Origin: Hyphomicrobiales bacterium
GTDB taxonomy: Bacteria; Pseudomonadota; Alphaproteobacteria; Rhizobiales; Rhizobiaceae
DNA length: 64,000 nt
Direction: 5' to 3'
NCBI GenBank assembly: GCA_017305935.1
Contig: JAFKJU010000006.1
Coordinates: forward strand, 62,001 to 126,000
In this document: piece after piece, positions 8,304 to 17,516 of the stretch
How positions within the stretch are numbered: the stretch's first letter is position 1
Layout of the letters: the number at the start of each line of letters is the position of its first letter
The notes under the pieces: model-generated
Told to the model about the DNA's origin: nothing
The model's input: only the letters and a program-made list of their open reading frames with translations
The model's database searches: none
Translations under genes and position numbers: made by a program

Positions 8304-9023
8304 ATGACACGCGACAAGAAGGCTATCGCCGAGGAGCGGCCCCTGACCCGGACCGAGCGGGTCCACCACCTGCTGCGCCTGGCGATCCTCGACCAGCAAC
8401 TGGGACCCGGCGTGCGCCTGCCGGAAGATGCGATCGGCGAGGCTTTCGGCTCTTCGCGCACGATCGCACGCGAGGCGCTGGGCCGACTGGCCGTCGAGGG
8501 TCTGGTGGAATTGAAGCCGAACCGCGGCGCCTTCGTCGCCAACCCGTCGCTTGACGAGGGGCGGGGCATCTTCGTCATCCGCGCCGCGCTGGAGCGCGCC
8601 ATGATCAAGGAACTGGCCGGCCGCGTCGATGCCGAGACCGCTGAAAACCTGCGGGAGATGGTCGCCCGGGAGGCCGCGCTGGAAGGCCGCAGCGATGCGG
8701 AGGCAATCCGGCTGGCAGGCGAATTCCACCTGCATCTCGCAGCGCTTTGCGGCAATGCCCTGCTGCAGCGCTATATCAACGAAATCGTCTCGCGCTGCTC
8801 GCTGGTCATGGCCATGTACGGCCGGCCGCATTCGGCCGATTGCGGCGCGCGTGAGCATCGCGAGATCGTCGAGGCTCTGATCGCCGGCGATATCGACCGC
8901 GCCGCTGATCTGATGGAGCATCACGTCGAAGAGGTCGCCTCGCGCGCCCAACTCGGTGTGAAGAAGGAATGCGACGTGCGCTCGGTGCTGGCGGATTACG
9001 CCGCCCGCGCCGATAAAGGATAG
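8304..9023 (+). CDS. GntR-family regulator, FadR/FCD subfamily
   Basis: 239 residues. Winged HTH at about 14-80 (RVHHLLRLAILDQQLGPGVR, then FGSSRTIAREALGRLAVEG) followed by an all-helical FCD ligand domain at about 85-225 with the metal-binding His pattern (FHLHLAALCGNALL and EHREIVEALIAGD). FCD proteins usually repress catabolic genes for organic acids or sugars acids. No plus-strand target follows; the divergent LysR/adenosylhomocysteinase/Gfo string is the nearest candidate. The start follows a weak ribosome site. Confidence 0.88.
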   Translation: MTRDKKAIAEERPLTRTERVHHLLRLAILDQQLGPGVRLPEDAIGEAFGSSRTIAREALGRLAVEGLVELKPNRGAFVANPSLDEGRGIFVIRAALERAMIKELAGRVDAETAENLREMVAREAALEGRSDAEAIRLAGEFHLHLAALCGNALLQRYINEIVSRCSLVMAMYGRPHSADCGAREHREIVEALIAGDIDRAADLMEHHVEEVASRAQLGVKKECDVRSVLADYAARADKG

Positions 9024-9160
9024 TTTCCCGCACAGCAGCCACGACCCCATCGAGAATCTTGCTTTTCCATGGCCATGAATGCCTGCGCAAGTTGCGGTTC
9101 AGCAGGGATTGATCCGAATACTGGAGAAACTCTCGGAGAATATCCGACGAGATTTCCGGG

Positions 9161-9191
9161 AAAGGGCGGTCCGGCTCTCCGCCCGCCCTTT
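9161..9191. terminator. Hairpin between convergent genes
   Basis: A 9-bp stem AAAGGGCGG (9161-9169) with CCGCCCTTT (9183-9191), followed on the plus strand by CTTTCTC. It lies in the gap between the converging GntR gene (ends 9023) and DUF1344-type gene (ends 9202), so it can serve either. Confidence 0.55.
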
Positions 9192-9201
9192 CTTTCTCGC
9201 C

Positions 9202-9453
9202 TTACTTTGCCGGTTCGACCTTGGTGATTATGGATTTTGCGCCGGCCTTGTCATAGCTGACGGATATCTTTTCTCCCGATTTCAGTTTATCGGCCTTGAT
9301 ATTCGGCCCGAGCTGATAAATCTTTCCGTCGGCCATTGTGACCGTTCGCCCTTTCACATCGATCGATTTGATCTGTGCAGAAACGGTGGCGGCCGAGGCG
9401 GCGCCGGCCATCAAGGTTGCTGCCATGGCAGTGACGACGAAGAACGTGCGCAT
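9202..9453 (-). CDS. Small exported DUF1344-type protein
   Basis: 83 residues with a clear signal peptide (MRTFFVVTAMAATLMAGAASA, predicted cleavage near residue 21) and a small beta-rich mature part with alternating VSAQIKSIDVKGRTVTMADG and KSGEKISVSYDKAG. This matches the small periplasmic proteins grouped as DUF1344, common in Rhizobiales and of unknown function. An upstream in-frame ATG at 9579 would bury the signal sequence and is not used; the start at 9453 has AAGGAG upstream. It stands alone between a terminator hairpin and the efflux promoter region. Confidence 0.75.
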   Translation of the reverse strand: MRTFFVVTAMAATLMAGAASAATVSAQIKSIDVKGRTVTMADGKIYQLGPNIKADKLKSGEKISVSYDKAGAKSIITKVEPAK

Positions 9454-9917
9454 TTCTGTCTCCTTGTGACATTTACTGAAATCCCCGCCGGAAATTGGTA
9501 ATATTGCTTCCATGAGATTTGGTGCAGGTTCGGCACAGAGATCGTGAACTCCGGCAGCGGACGGCATATGTTTGGGCATCAGGCAGCCGGTTCCGCGCGG
9601 GATCGAGCACTTCCAGGAAATGCGTAGCGTTTTTCAGTACGGAAATTCGTAAACAGGGATGGCGTTCTCGCGATTCTGATAAAAGCGGAAATGCGCCAGG
9701 AGTCTCGGCAATTTAGGCTCACCTCGCCGCTGAGAACAAACGTAACTGTCATCGATATCGTGCAAAACGTCTTGCGAGAGCGACGAGCCCGCTTCGCGTT
9801 CTCGCCGCCGCCTCCATCCATTCTCCACAAAAGCTCCACCAAGTTCCCATTGCGTTACGGCATTCCCTGGAAATCCGTAAAGCGCGTCGCGACGCGCCAA
9901 ATACGCTTGGAAACAGC
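9454..9917. other. Intergenic region upstream of the first RND efflux operon
   Basis: About 460 bp with no convincing gene; overlapping short ORFs on both strands lack ribosome sites and are rich in Arg and Ser. A perfect 16-bp palindrome GCGCGTCGCGACGCGC lies at 9882-9897, 20 bp before the efflux start codon. Its TCGCGACGCGC part recurs upstream of the second RND operon at 37287-37297. Confidence 0.4.
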
Positions 9918-11084
9918 ATGGCCCGTTTTTTGAGTACGAACGCGAGACTGATCTTCTTGATAATGGGGCTGGTTGTCGCCGGCTGCAATGAGAGCGCCTC
10001 CCCGGACAAGGAGGAGCCCCAGGCGATTGCGTCGCCGCTGGTGGCGGTCGTCTCCGTTAAGCCGGAAACGGTGACCATCGTCGACGAACTGCCCGGCCGG
10101 GTGGCTGCTTATCGGACGGCGGAAATCCGTGCGCAGGTCGGCGGCATCATCGAAAAAAGATTGTTCGAGCAAGGTTCCGAGGTCCAGGCGGGACAGAAAC
10201 TGTTCCAGATCAACGCCGCTCCCTTGAAGGCGGATGCCGATAGCGCGGCGGCGGTTTTGCAACGAACCGAAGCGGCGCTTATCCGCGCGCAAGCCAAGTT
10301 CGATCGCGCCCGGCAACTCGTGGAAACCAAGACCATCAGCCGGGATGCGTTCGAAGAGGCGGTCGCCGATCTCGCCCAGGGCAAGGCCAATGTCGCGGAA
10401 GCCCGCGCCACCTTGCAGCGTCGCCGCCTCGATCTCGATTTCGCCACCGTCCGCGCGCCCATCCCGGGGCGGATCGGCCAGGCCATGGTCAGCGAGGGCG
10501 CATTGGTATCCGCGTCGGGCGCGATCGCACTGGCGACCATCCAGCAGATCGACAAGGTCTATGTCGATGTGCGGCAGCCCGCTTCCCAACTCGACGTGAT
10601 ACGCGAGGCCGAGGCATCGGGGCAGCTTCACGCGCCCTCCAGGATTCCGGTGGATATTCTGGGCGCGAGCGGCAAGCGATATCCCGTCACGGGCAAGGCG
10701 CTTTTCTCCGAAATCGGCGTCGATCCCGGCACTGGCAACGTCTCGGTGCGCGTGGAAGTCGACAATCCCGATGGGTTGCTGCTGCCGGGCATGTTCGTGC
10801 GCGCGCGCCTGCCGCGCGGGGTGCGCGAGGGCGCGCTGTTGGTTCCGCAGGAAGCCGTGGTGCGCGATTCATTTGGACGCCCGCAGCTTGTCATAGTGGC
10901 AGCCGACAAGACTGCCGCCCGGCGTGCGGTCGTGATTGGCGAAACGATCGACGGCCGTACCATCATCACATCCGGCCTCAAGGCTGGCGAGACGGTCGTC
11001 GTCCGCGGCCAGGACCGTGTTCAGGACGGCAGTCCGGTAGAAGCGGCGGCATTCGTCGCCTCCACCGCGTCCGCAAAGCGCTGA
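9918..11084 (+). CDS. RND efflux periplasmic adaptor (membrane fusion protein, AcrA/MexA type)
   Basis: 388 residues. A lipoprotein signal peptide ends in LVVAGC with the lipidated Cys at 23. A barrel-sandwich/lipoyl half (EIRAQVGGIIEKRLFEQGSE), an alpha-hairpin at about 95-160, the second lipoyl half (RAPIPGRIGQAMVSEGALVS), then the beta-barrel and membrane-proximal domain with VRVEVDNPDGLLLPGMFVRA. It bridges the inner-membrane pump encoded 15 bp downstream to an outer-membrane channel. No TolC-like gene is nearby, so a shared channel from elsewhere is expected. No local repressor is adjacent. Confidence 0.93.
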   Translation: MARFLSTNARLIFLIMGLVVAGCNESASPDKEEPQAIASPLVAVVSVKPETVTIVDELPGRVAAYRTAEIRAQVGGIIEKRLFEQGSEVQAGQKLFQINAAPLKADADSAAAVLQRTEAALIRAQAKFDRARQLVETKTISRDAFEEAVADLAQGKANVAEARATLQRRRLDLDFATVRAPIPGRIGQAMVSEGALVSASGAIALATIQQIDKVYVDVRQPASQLDVIREAEASGQLHAPSRIPVDILGASGKRYPVTGKALFSEIGVDPGTGNVSVRVEVDNPDGLLLPGMFVRARLPRGVREGALLVPQEAVVRDSFGRPQLVIVAADKTAARRAVVIGETIDGRTIITSGLKAGETVVVRGQDRVQDGSPVEAAAFVASTASAKR

Positions 11085-11099
11085 GGGAGCCTGTCGAAC

Positions 11100-14000
11100 A
11101 TGCCGCAATTCTTCATCGAGCGCCCGATCTTTGCCTGGGTGATCGCTATCTTCATCGTGCTCGCGGGCGTGATCGCCATCCCGCAATTGCCCGTATCGCG
11201 CTTTCCGACCATCGCGCCGCCGTCCGTCAGCATCTATGCGACATATACCGGCGCCACGCCGCAGACCATCAATGACATTATCGTCAGCCCGATTGAACGC
11301 GAGCTGTCGAGCGTGAAGAACCTGCTGTATTTCGAATCGACCGCCGACACTTCCGGAAGCGCCAATATCACGGCGACGTTCAAGCCGGGCACCGACGCGG
11401 AATTGGCGCAGGTCGATGTTCAAAATCGCCTCAAGGCGGTCGAGCCGCGCCTTCCCGAAGCCGTGCGCCGTGCCGGACTGACGGTCGAATCCGCGTCCTC
11501 GGGCTTTCTGATGATCGTCACCCTGGGATCGAAGGACGGCCGATACGATGCATTGGCGCTCGGGGACTATATGAGCCGCAACGTCGCGGAAGAACTCAAG
11601 CGCATACCCGGGGTCGGCCGTGTCCAGTCCTTCGGCTCGGAAAAGGCGATGCGCGTCTGGATCGACCCGGTGAAGCTCGTTTCCTATTCGCTATCCCCGG
11701 CGCAAATCGTCCAGGCCATCCAGTCCCAGAACGTCCAGATCGCTCCCGGCCGCGTCGGCGATGCCCCGACCATGCCTGGCCAGATGGTCAGCGTGCCTCT
11801 GACGGTGCTTGGTCAGTTGGGAACACCTGAAGAGTTTGCCGCAATCGTCCTGCGGTCGGAGCCGGATGGCTCGAAACTTCTCCTCGGCGACGTCGCGCGC
11901 ATCGAACTCGGCGCCCAGAGCCTGGGCTTCTCCATCCTCAACAACGGACAGGAGGCCACCGGCGCCGCGATCCAGCTCACGCCGGGGGCGAATGCCGTGC
12001 GAACCGCCGACGCGGTGCGGGCACGCCTTGCCGAACTTGCGACCGCCATGCCCGAGGGCATGGAATACAGCACCTCCTATGACACAGCGCCCTTCGTGAA
12101 GATCTCGATCGAAAAGGTCATTCACACGCTGCTCGAGGCAATGGTGCTCGTCTTCCTGGTGATGCTGCTCTTCCTCCAGAAGATCCGCTACACCCTGATC
12201 CCGGCAATCGTCGCGCCGATCGCTCTGCTTGGCACATTCGCGGTGATGCTGGCGGCGGGCTTTTCGATCAACGTCCTGACCATGTTCGGCATGGTGCTGG
12301 CAATCGGCATCATTGTCGACGATGCCATCGTGGTGATCGAAAACGTCGAGCGCATCATGGCCACCGAAGGCCTGCCGCCGAAGCAGGCCACGCAGAAGGC
12401 CATGAAGGAAATCACCGGCGCGGTCATCGGCATCACCCTGGTGCTTGCGGCGGTGTTTGTTCCCATGGGCCTGTCGAGCGGTTCCGTCGGGGCAATCTAC
12501 CGCCAGTTCACGCTCTCGATGGCGGTGTCGATCCTGTTCTCGGCCTTCCTGGCCCTCAGCCTGACGCCGGCGCTGTGTGCAACCCTGCTGAAACCGGTCG
12601 ATCCCGGCCACGGGACCAAAGGCTTTTTCGGCTGGTTCAACCGGGGCTTCGATCGCTTGACGTCGGGTTATGCCGGGTGGGTTTCGGTTCTGGTGCGCCG
12701 GGGCGGACGGATGACGTTGCTTTACGCGGCCATCCTGGCGGCGCTTGCCTATGGCTATATGCGCGTGCCGTCCGCCTTCGTGCCCCAGGAAGACCAGGGC
12801 AGCTTCATGACGTCCTTCTCGCTTCCGGCGGACGCGACGGCGGAGCGCACGCGCAGCATCGTGAACATCTACGACCGTCACATCGCGTCGCGGCCGGATG
12901 TCCTCAGCAACCTGTCGATCATGGGCTTCGGCTTTTCCGGCTCGGGGCAGAACACGGCGATGTCGTTCACCACCTTGAAGGATTGGTCGGAGCGGACAAC
13001 GACCCTGGATGCGGAGATCGCAGCCGCCACAGCCGCGATGGCTGCGGCGCCTGAAGGCTCCGTCATGAGCCTGAAGCCCCCATCCATCGAAGAACTGGGA
13101 ACGACGGCAGGTTTTTCGCTGCGCCTCGAGGACCGCGCCAATCGCGGCAAGGACGCTCTTCAAGCGGCGGAGGAACAACTGATCCAGCTTGCGGCAAAAA
13201 GTCCGCTCGTCACCGGAGTCTATCCGGATGGCCTGCCGGCGGGGCCGAGTGTCTCGCTCGAGATCGACCGGCAGAAAGCGGAAGTGCTGGGCGTGCCGTT
13301 CGCCATGATCAGTGACACGCTCTCGGCAGCCATAGGCTCGACCTATGTCAACGATTTCCCCCATGCGGGACGCCTGCAGCAGGTGATCGTCCAGGCTGAA
13401 GCAGCAAACCGCATGCAGGTCGAGGATGTGCTGAAGCTGTATGTCCGCAACAATGCCGGCGGCATGGTGGCGCTTTCGGAAGTCGTCACCCCCGTCTGGC
13501 AGACCAGCCCGTTGCAGCTGATGCGCTACAACGGCTATCCCGCCGTTCGCATCGCGGGCGAGGCCGCGCCGGGCGTATCGAGCGGAGTCGCCATGGCGGA
13601 GATGGAGCGACTCGCCTCGCAACTGCCGCAAGGCTTCATGGTCGAATGGACGGAGAAGTCCTATCAGGAGAAGCAATCAGCCTCGCAAGCCCCGATGCTG
13701 CTTGCGATCTCGATACTGATCGTCTTCCTGGTTCTTGCCGCGCTTTACGAAAGCTGGTCCGTTCCGCTTTCCGTCATGCTCGTCGTGCCGCTCGGCCTTC
13801 TCGGCGCTGTTGCAGCCGTGCTGCTGCGCGGGTTGGAAAACGATGTTTTCTTCAAGGTCGGTCTGATCACGATCATCGGATTGTCAGCGAAGAACGCTAT
13901 CCTGATCGTGGAATTCGCAAAAAGCCTGCGGGCTCAAGGGAAAAGTCTGGATGAGGCGGTGGTCGAGGCGGCGCGGCTTCGCTTGCGACCAATCCTGATG

Positions 14001-14225
14001 ACCTCGCTCGCATTCGCACTCGGCGTCATCCCGTTGATGATCGCCCGTGGTGCAAGTGCGGAAACCCAGCATGCGATCGGCACCGGCGTGTTTGGCGGAA
14101 TGCTCTCGGCAACCGTGCTCGCCGTGCTCTTCGTCCCCGTCTTCTACGTCGTGGTGACCAGGCTGTTCGGCCCCCGCGATATCGCTGCGCCACATCCCGC
14201 CGCCGCTTCCGCCTGCAAACCGTAA
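11100..14225 (+). CDS. RND multidrug efflux pump, HAE1/AcrB family
   Basis: 1041 residues, the usual length. Starts MPQFFIERPIFAWVIAIF as in AcrB/MexB. Twelve membrane spans are arranged as one N-terminal span, six around 335-560 and five after 860, with two large periplasmic loops between. The proton-relay segment GMVLAIGIIVDDAIVVIENV with the Asp-Asp pair is near residues 394-413, and the matching Lys is in GLSAKNAILIVEFAKSL. The partner of the upstream adaptor in a drug/proton antiport complex. Spectrum of substrates cannot be predicted. Confidence 0.95.
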   Translation: MPQFFIERPIFAWVIAIFIVLAGVIAIPQLPVSRFPTIAPPSVSIYATYTGATPQTINDIIVSPIERELSSVKNLLYFESTADTSGSANITATFKPGTDAELAQVDVQNRLKAVEPRLPEAVRRAGLTVESASSGFLMIVTLGSKDGRYDALALGDYMSRNVAEELKRIPGVGRVQSFGSEKAMRVWIDPVKLVSYSLSPAQIVQAIQSQNVQIAPGRVGDAPTMPGQMVSVPLTVLGQLGTPEEFAAIVLRSEPDGSKLLLGDVARIELGAQSLGFSILNNGQEATGAAIQLTPGANAVRTADAVRARLAELATAMPEGMEYSTSYDTAPFVKISIEKVIHTLLEAMVLVFLVMLLFLQKIRYTLIPAIVAPIALLGTFAVMLAAGFSINVLTMFGMVLAIGIIVDDAIVVIENVERIMATEGLPPKQATQKAMKEITGAVIGITLVLAAVFVPMGLSSGSVGAIYRQFTLSMAVSILFSAFLALSLTPALCATLLKPVDPGHGTKGFFGWFNRGFDRLTSGYAGWVSVLVRRGGRMTLLYAAILAALAYGYMRVPSAFVPQEDQGSFMTSFSLPADATAERTRSIVNIYDRHIASRPDVLSNLSIMGFGFSGSGQNTAMSFTTLKDWSERTTTLDAEIAAATAAMAAAPEGSVMSLKPPSIEELGTTAGFSLRLEDRANRGKDALQAAEEQLIQLAAKSPLVTGVYPDGLPAGPSVSLEIDRQKAEVLGVPFAMISDTLSAAIGSTYVNDFPHAGRLQQVIVQAEAANRMQVEDVLKLYVRNNAGGMVALSEVVTPVWQTSPLQLMRYNGYPAVRIAGEAAPGVSSGVAMAEMERLASQLPQGFMVEWTEKSYQEKQSASQAPMLLAISILIVFLVLAALYESWSVPLSVMLVVPLGLLGAVAAVLLRGLENDVFFKVGLITIIGLSAKNAILIVEFAKSLRAQGKSLDEAVVEAARLRLRPILMTSLAFALGVIPLMIARGASAETQHAIGTGVFGGMLSATVLAVLFVPVFYVVVTRLFGPRDIAAPHPAAASACKP

Positions 14226-14336
14226 ACGAAAGAAGGCTGATGGAGCGCGCCTTCTCGCCTTCAATGCATCGGGCCGATGATGTCTGCTTCATCCGGCTGC
14301 CAACCTGCCGGCTTCACCGGCGGACAGAGGATAAAC

Positions 14337-16127
14337 ATGGTCGACGCCACTGAAAACAGCGATGAGCTCTCTTACGACGAACTGGCGGCGCAGGTATCGC
14401 TGTCTCGTGTGTTCGGCCTCTTCAAGGCCTATGCCCGGCAGTTTGTCGCGGTCCTCGTCCTTATCCTGCTGTCATCGGTGGCGGGGATAGCCGCGCCTTT
14501 CCTATTACGGGCGATCATTGACGAGGCGCTGCCATCCGGCAATTTCCATCTGCTGGCGTTGATGACGGGTGGGCTGATCGGGTTGGCCTGCCTCGGCACT
14601 CTTATCGGTGTCCTGCAAGTGCTGATCACCTCGAGGGTCGGCCAGGCGATCATGCACGACCTCAGGGTGCGCGTTTATGCACATCTCCAGTCTCTCTCGC
14701 TCGGGTTTTTCACGACGGCGCGGTCGGGCGAGATTCAGTCGCGCATCGCCAGCGATATCGGCGGCCTTCAGGCGCTGGTCACACATGCCATCGGCGATTT
14801 CACGCGCAACATCAGCCTGGTCATGATGACGACGATCGCCATGCTGGCGCTGGAATGGCGGCTGGCGCTGTTCTCCTTCCTCGTCCTGCCGATCGCTATC
14901 TGGGTCAGCCACCGGGTAGGTCGCCTGCGTGAAGAGATCACATATGAGCAGCAGCAGCGGATCGCCGACATGTCATCGGCGGTTCAGGAGCAGCTTTCGA
15001 TTTCCGGCATCATTCTTGCTCGTACGATGGGCCGCACCAATCACCTGACCCGGCGGTTCATCCACGCCTCCGAGGGCGTGGCCGCGCTTGAAGTGCGTTC
15101 GCACACGGCGGGCCAGTGGCAATGGGGCGTGATCGACATCGTGCTGCAAGCCCTGCCGGCCCTGACCCTGCTGCTCGGCGGCCTTCTGATGAACCAAGGC
15201 GTGAGCGCAGTCACCATCGGCACGCTTGTCGCCATGACCGCGCTGCAGGAACAATTGCTGTGGCCGCTTGAGGAGGTACTCGAGGCGGGCGTCCATTTCA
15301 GGACGACGCGCGCCCTGTTCGCACGCATCTTCGAATATCTCGACCACCCGATCGAGATTGGCGAACGGCCAGACGCCGTCATCCACGATCCCGCAGACAT
15401 TCGCGGGGCCGTGCGGCTCGATTCGGTCCGCTTCGCCTATGACAAGGCGCAAGCGCCAACGATCGAGGATGTTTCAATCGATATTCCCGCCGGCTCCCAC
15501 ACCGCGATCGTCGGCCCGACCGGTTCGGGAAAGACCACGCTGGGCTATCTGCTGGCGCGGCTCTACGACGTCGATGCGGGGTCGATCCGTTATGACGGCG
15601 TGGATATCCGTGACCTGAGCTTTCAATCGCTGACGGACACGCTGGGCGTCGTCACGCAGGAGCCCTATCTGTTCCACGCGAGCGTCGCCGACAATCTGCG
15701 CTTCGCCAAGCCGGACGCGACCGATGTGGATCTGATCGCCGCGGCAAAAATCGCCCAGATACATGAGACGATCGGCGCGCTGCCTGACGGCTACGACACC
15801 CTGGTCGGAGAGCGCGGATATCGGTTTTCCGGCGGCGAGAAGCAACGGCTGGCCCTGGCGCGCGTCGTCCTGCGCAATCCCCGCGTGCTGCTCCTCGACG
15901 AGGCGACCAGCGCACTCGATTCGGCCACCGAACGCGCGATGTCGGAGGCGCTGGCGACGCTGGCGAAAGACCGCACGACCATCACCATCGCGCATCGCTT
16001 GTCCACGGTTCGCCATGCGGACCAGATCATCGTCATGACCGACGGACGGGTGGTTGAGCGTGGGCGCCATGACGAACTGCTTGCCATGAAAGGCGTCTAT
16101 GCAAATCTGGTTCGTTCGGCGGATTGA
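14337..16127 (+). CDS. ABC exporter, fused membrane and ATPase domains
   Basis: 596 residues if started at the ATG at 14337, which has AGAGGA upstream; an ATG at 14277 would add 20 unlikely residues. The transmembrane domain is at about 25-330 with six helices. The nucleotide-binding domain has Walker A GPTGSGKTT at 393-401, Q-loop VVTQEPYLF, signature FSGGEKQRLALAR near 497, Walker B VLLLDEATSALDSATE and the switch HRLSTV. It probably homodimerises and exports a lipid, drug or peptide. It lies 111 bp behind the RND pump and may be read from the same promoter, but the substrates need not be shared. Confidence 0.9.
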   Translation: MVDATENSDELSYDELAAQVSLSRVFGLFKAYARQFVAVLVLILLSSVAGIAAPFLLRAIIDEALPSGNFHLLALMTGGLIGLACLGTLIGVLQVLITSRVGQAIMHDLRVRVYAHLQSLSLGFFTTARSGEIQSRIASDIGGLQALVTHAIGDFTRNISLVMMTTIAMLALEWRLALFSFLVLPIAIWVSHRVGRLREEITYEQQQRIADMSSAVQEQLSISGIILARTMGRTNHLTRRFIHASEGVAALEVRSHTAGQWQWGVIDIVLQALPALTLLLGGLLMNQGVSAVTIGTLVAMTALQEQLLWPLEEVLEAGVHFRTTRALFARIFEYLDHPIEIGERPDAVIHDPADIRGAVRLDSVRFAYDKAQAPTIEDVSIDIPAGSHTAIVGPTGSGKTTLGYLLARLYDVDAGSIRYDGVDIRDLSFQSLTDTLGVVTQEPYLFHASVADNLRFAKPDATDVDLIAAAKIAQIHETIGALPDGYDTLVGERGYRFSGGEKQRLALARVVLRNPRVLLLDEATSALDSATERAMSEALATLAKDRTTITIAHRLSTVRHADQIIVMTDGRVVERGRHDELLAMKGVYANLVRSAD

Positions 16128-16373
16128 ACTGCCACCGGCTTGGGCTGACCGCCGTCCTGCGGATACTGTTTTCCATTTCCGGAAAATGACCCCGTCAATC
16201 CCGATGCGACCGGGATGACCGCCGGCAGGTTTGTGGCCCATTTACCGGAGCGCGTCAAAACATACGAGCTTCAGGTTGACACATTGCTGTCGTGAAGCCG
16301 ACTATTGTCGTGTGCAGGGGCGGCATCGCATCCCGTTGCGACGGCCGCGCTCGCACCTTTCGTCCAAGCTTGT

Positions 16374-17516
16374 TTATGACTTGGAAACGGGCGCGAGAAG
16401 GTTGCGGGCCTTGAGTCGGGCGGCGGCGCCTTCGCCGAAGTGCCAGGCCTCCTCCAGATGCGGCTGGCCGGAAAGAATGAAGTGGTCGAAACCGGCGCGG
16501 TGATAGGTTTCGATCAGGTCAGCCACCTGCGCGTGGCTGCCGACAAGGGCGGTGCCCGCGCCACCGCGCACCAGCCCGTAGCCGGACCAGAGGCCCGGAT
16601 AAAATTCCAGTTCGCGGGCCGAGGCCGGCAAAACGTCCCGTCCGGCATTCAGCGCCAGCATCTGGCTTTGGCCAACGGATTCGGATGCAGACAACAGCTC
16701 GCGCGCGGCGCGTACCCGTTCGGGCGAAAGGTGCGCAAGAAGCTTGTCGGCGACCGTCCAGGCTTCCGCTTCCGTATCCCGCGAGATGACATGCAGCCGC
16801 ACGCCGAATTTCAAACGGCGGCCTTTCGCTTCGGCGCGGGCCGTGAGGTCGCGTACCGTCTGTGCTTCCAGTTCGGGCGGACGCCCCCAGACGAGATAGA
16901 CATCGGCCTGTTCTGCCGCCACCTCCTGCGCCGCCGGGCTGGCGCCGCCGAAGAAGATTGTCGGCAGGCTATGCGGCGCGGTCGAAATCGCCGCGTCGCG
17001 GATGTCGTAATGTCCACCCTTGAAGGAGAAGGGTTTATCCGGCGGGGCGGCGGTGACCCCGCGCACCACCGCCAGAAATTCCCGCGTGCGGGCATAACGG
17101 CTGTCGTGATCGAGATGATCGCCGAAACGCGCCTGTTCGATGCGGTCGCCACCGGTTACGACGTTAAGCAACAACCTGCCGCCGGTGATGCGCTGAAAGG
17201 TTGCCGCCTGATGCGCGACCAGCGTCGGAGAAATCAGCCCCGGCCGAAAGGCGACGAGAAATTTCAGCCGCTCCGTCTCCCGAGACAGGGCCGCCGTGGT
17301 GATCCACGCATCCTCGCACCATGTCCCAGTCGGCGTCAGAACGGCGTGGAAATCCTGCGCCTCGGCGGCGCGGGCGATCTCAGCGAGATAAGGGAGGGTC
17401 GGCGCACGATAGCCGCCCGCAAATTGCACGACATGGCTGTCATTGCCGGAACCGGTCAGGCCGCGGCTGTCGCCATTCGTCGGCAGATACCAGTGAAGAT
17501 GGATGCCGCCGCTCAT
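16374..17516 (-). CDS. SsuD-like FMNH2-dependent alkanesulfonate monooxygenase (LLM class)
   Basis: 380 residues, the SsuD length. Luciferase-like TIM barrel starting HLHWYLPTNGDSRG, the SsuD-type opening; further family blocks are LTPTGTWCEDAWITTAALS, GGRLLLNVVTGG, RYARTREFL and a C-terminal FDHFILSGQPHLEEAW. It would oxidise an organosulfonate to aldehyde and sulfite using reduced flavin supplied by a separate reductase. The start at 17516 has GGGAG upstream. No SsuABC transporter or SsuE reductase is adjacent, so the gene is a stand-alone copy. An AT-rich dyad at 17973-17999 may be its sulfur-responsive promoter element. Confidence 0.88.
   Translation of the reverse strand: MSGGIHLHWYLPTNGDSRGLTGSGNDSHVVQFAGGYRAPTLPYLAEIARAAEAQDFHAVLTPTGTWCEDAWITTAALSRETERLKFLVAFRPGLISPTLVAHQAATFQRITGGRLLLNVVTGGDRIEQARFGDHLDHDSRYARTREFLAVVRGVTAAPPDKPFSFKGGHYDIRDAAISTAPHSLPTIFFGGASPAAQEVAAEQADVYLVWGRPPELEAQTVRDLTARAEAKGRRLKFGVRLHVISRDTEAEAWTVADKLLAHLSPERVRAARELLSASESVGQSQMLALNAGRDVLPASARELEFYPGLWSGYGLVRGGAGTALVGSHAQVADLIETYHRAGFDHFILSGQPHLEEAWHFGEGAAARLKARNLLAPVSKS

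Noticed and set aside
9579-9900. Overlapping minus-strand ORFs of 80-110 codons before the first efflux operon
   Set aside because: No ribosome sites, mutually overlapping frames, no protein-like pattern.
11691-13676. A 661-codon minus-strand ORF opposite the first RND pump
   Set aside because: Antisense shadow with extreme His/Arg/Asp content; the plus-strand pump is unmistakable.
16176-16185. Palindrome TTTCCGGAAA in the gap after the ABC exporter gene
   Set aside because: Ten-base palindromes arise by chance and there is no T run or nearby promoter needing an operator.
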